From positions 1 to 6,158 of the forward strand of contig JACDBO010000428.1 in NCBI GenBank assembly GCA_013694885.1: 6,158 nt of DNA. The letters are read 5' to 3'. This document shows, piece by piece, positions 5,611-6,158 of the stretch. The number at the start of each line of letters is the position of its first letter. The first letter of the stretch is position 1. The notes under the pieces were generated by a model that made no database searches, was not told the DNA's origin, and saw only the letters and a list, made by a program, of their open reading frames with translations. A program made the translations under genes and the position numbers. The DNA comes from Chloroflexia bacterium. GTDB taxonomy: Bacteria; Chloroflexota; Chloroflexia; Thermomicrobiales; UBA6265.

Positions 5611-6158
5611 GTGGTGACGACGGAGACGATGCTCGACCCCACGATCATCAACCATCTCAAGCGCAATGGGTTGCTGCGCGAGGGGCATTTCGTCTATCGC
5701 TCTGGCCGGCACAGCGCCGCGCTGCTCGACCGTGACCGGCTGCTGGCGGACCCCGGCGCGGCCAGCCGGATGGGCTATGCCCTGGCCAAGCGCTTCTTCA
5801 TCGACCACATTGAGACAGTCGCCGCACCGTCGATCTGGGGTGCGGGGTTGGCGCAGTGGGTCGCCTACTTCCTGGAACCGAAAGCGAAAGTGGTCTACGC
5901 CACGCCGCAAGCTGAAGGCGGCTTCCGCATCGCCGAGAACCTAACCGAGCTGATCGACGGTTGCCGCGTGCTCCTCGTCGACAACCTGATCATCAGCGGC
6001 GAGACGCTCGGCCGCTTCGACGCGGCGATTGAAAAGTTCGGCGGCGAGGTGATCGGCATCGGCACGCTCTGGGACGGCGCCGACGAGTTCATTCGCGGCC
6101 ACGGCGTCGTCGGTCTCCTCAATACGCTCTACCCCGCCTACGACGAGCGGAGCTGCCC
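5611..6158 (+). CDS. Orotate phosphoribosyltransferase-like PRTase, 3' end cut by window edge
   Basis: An open frame of 182 codons continues past the window end without a stop. The type I phosphoribosyltransferase fold is recognisable. The N-terminus (I-N-H-L-K-R-N-G-L-L, then FVYRSGRHSAALLDRDRLLADP at 27-48) resembles orotate phosphoribosyltransferases. The PRPP loop is at V120-L133 (RVLLVDNLIISGETL), and the C-terminal Y-D-E-R-S-C (177-182) resembles the cysteine-containing tail of some OPRTs. The usual loop is (E/D)-D-x-x-T-T-G-G-S; here the second acid is Asn125, and the T-T-G-G-S portion reads I-S-G-E-T. The segment near 97-108 also lacks the lysine-rich flexible loop of classical OPRTs. 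It may be a divergent paralogue with another base substrate. GTG 5611 or 5614 is the likely start, with weak ribosome sites; ATG 5629 is possible, with GGAG 3 bases before it. The preceding in-frame stop is at 5563. Confidence 0.8.
   Translation, partial: MVTTETMLDPTIINHLKRNGLLREGHFVYRSGRHSAALLDRDRLLADPGAASRMGYALAKRFFIDHIETVAAPSIWGAGLAQWVAYFLEPKAKVVYATPQAEGGFRIAENLTELIDGCRVLLVDNLIISGETLGRFDAAIEKFGGEVIGIGTLWDGADEFIRGHGVVGLLNTLYPAYDERSC

Noticed and set aside
4948..5910. A 320-codon minus-strand open frame spanning the polyprenyl synthase 3' end and the phosphoribosyltransferase 5' end
   Set aside because: The translation is dominated by Arg, Pro and Ala with low-complexity runs and no domain. 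It crosses two well-supported plus-strand genes and is a GC-rich shadow.

Overview
The window is GC-rich, densely coding bacterial DNA. It most resembles Chloroflexota, probably a Thermomicrobia/Sphaerobacter-like lineage. Three things point there: a Tat-exported L,D-transpeptidase carrying the 'G-H-x-x-x-G-x-F-x-x-x-W...G-G...G-x-P-x-S-E' repeats common in secreted Chloroflexota proteins, a predicted F420-type luciferase-like oxidoreductase, and palindromic 'TAGGGGCGC...GCGCCCCTA' intergenic repeats. The taxonomic placement is inference from family knowledge; no search was run.

Layout, left to right. Bases 1-163 are a short flank with no supported gene. A secreted L,D-transpeptidase lies on the minus strand (164-1792). 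A 214-bp divergent intergenic region follows. A plus-strand pair comes next: a luciferase-like oxidoreductase (2007-2879) and, one base after its stop, a small single-domain cupin (2881-3231). The convergent gap 3232-3440 is packed with hairpins, including a composite palindromic element (3228-3341) whose left end supplies the cupin stop codon, and a 12-bp perfect hairpin (3392-3418). A YugP-type membrane zinc peptidase lies on the minus strand (3441-4148). A second divergent intergenic region (4149-4376) holds a 7-7-7 palindrome and a strong ribosome binding site that places the start of a polyprenyl diphosphate synthase at GTG 4377 (ending at 5489). After a 121-bp gap with a possible extended -10 promoter, a phosphoribosyltransferase of the orotate phosphoribosyltransferase type (from about 5611) runs off the right edge.

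The genes do not form one pathway. They look like an ordinary housekeeping and accessory mosaic: cell-wall crosslinking or remodelling, redox chemistry, membrane proteolysis, isoprenoid chain elongation, and nucleotide or PRPP metabolism. Only the oxidoreductase-cupin pair shows clear translational linkage. I see no phage, transposase, CRISPR, RNA gene or defence system. The most distinctive signals are the composite palindrome with paired compensatory changes between its two arms, and the altered PRPP-binding loop of the last gene.
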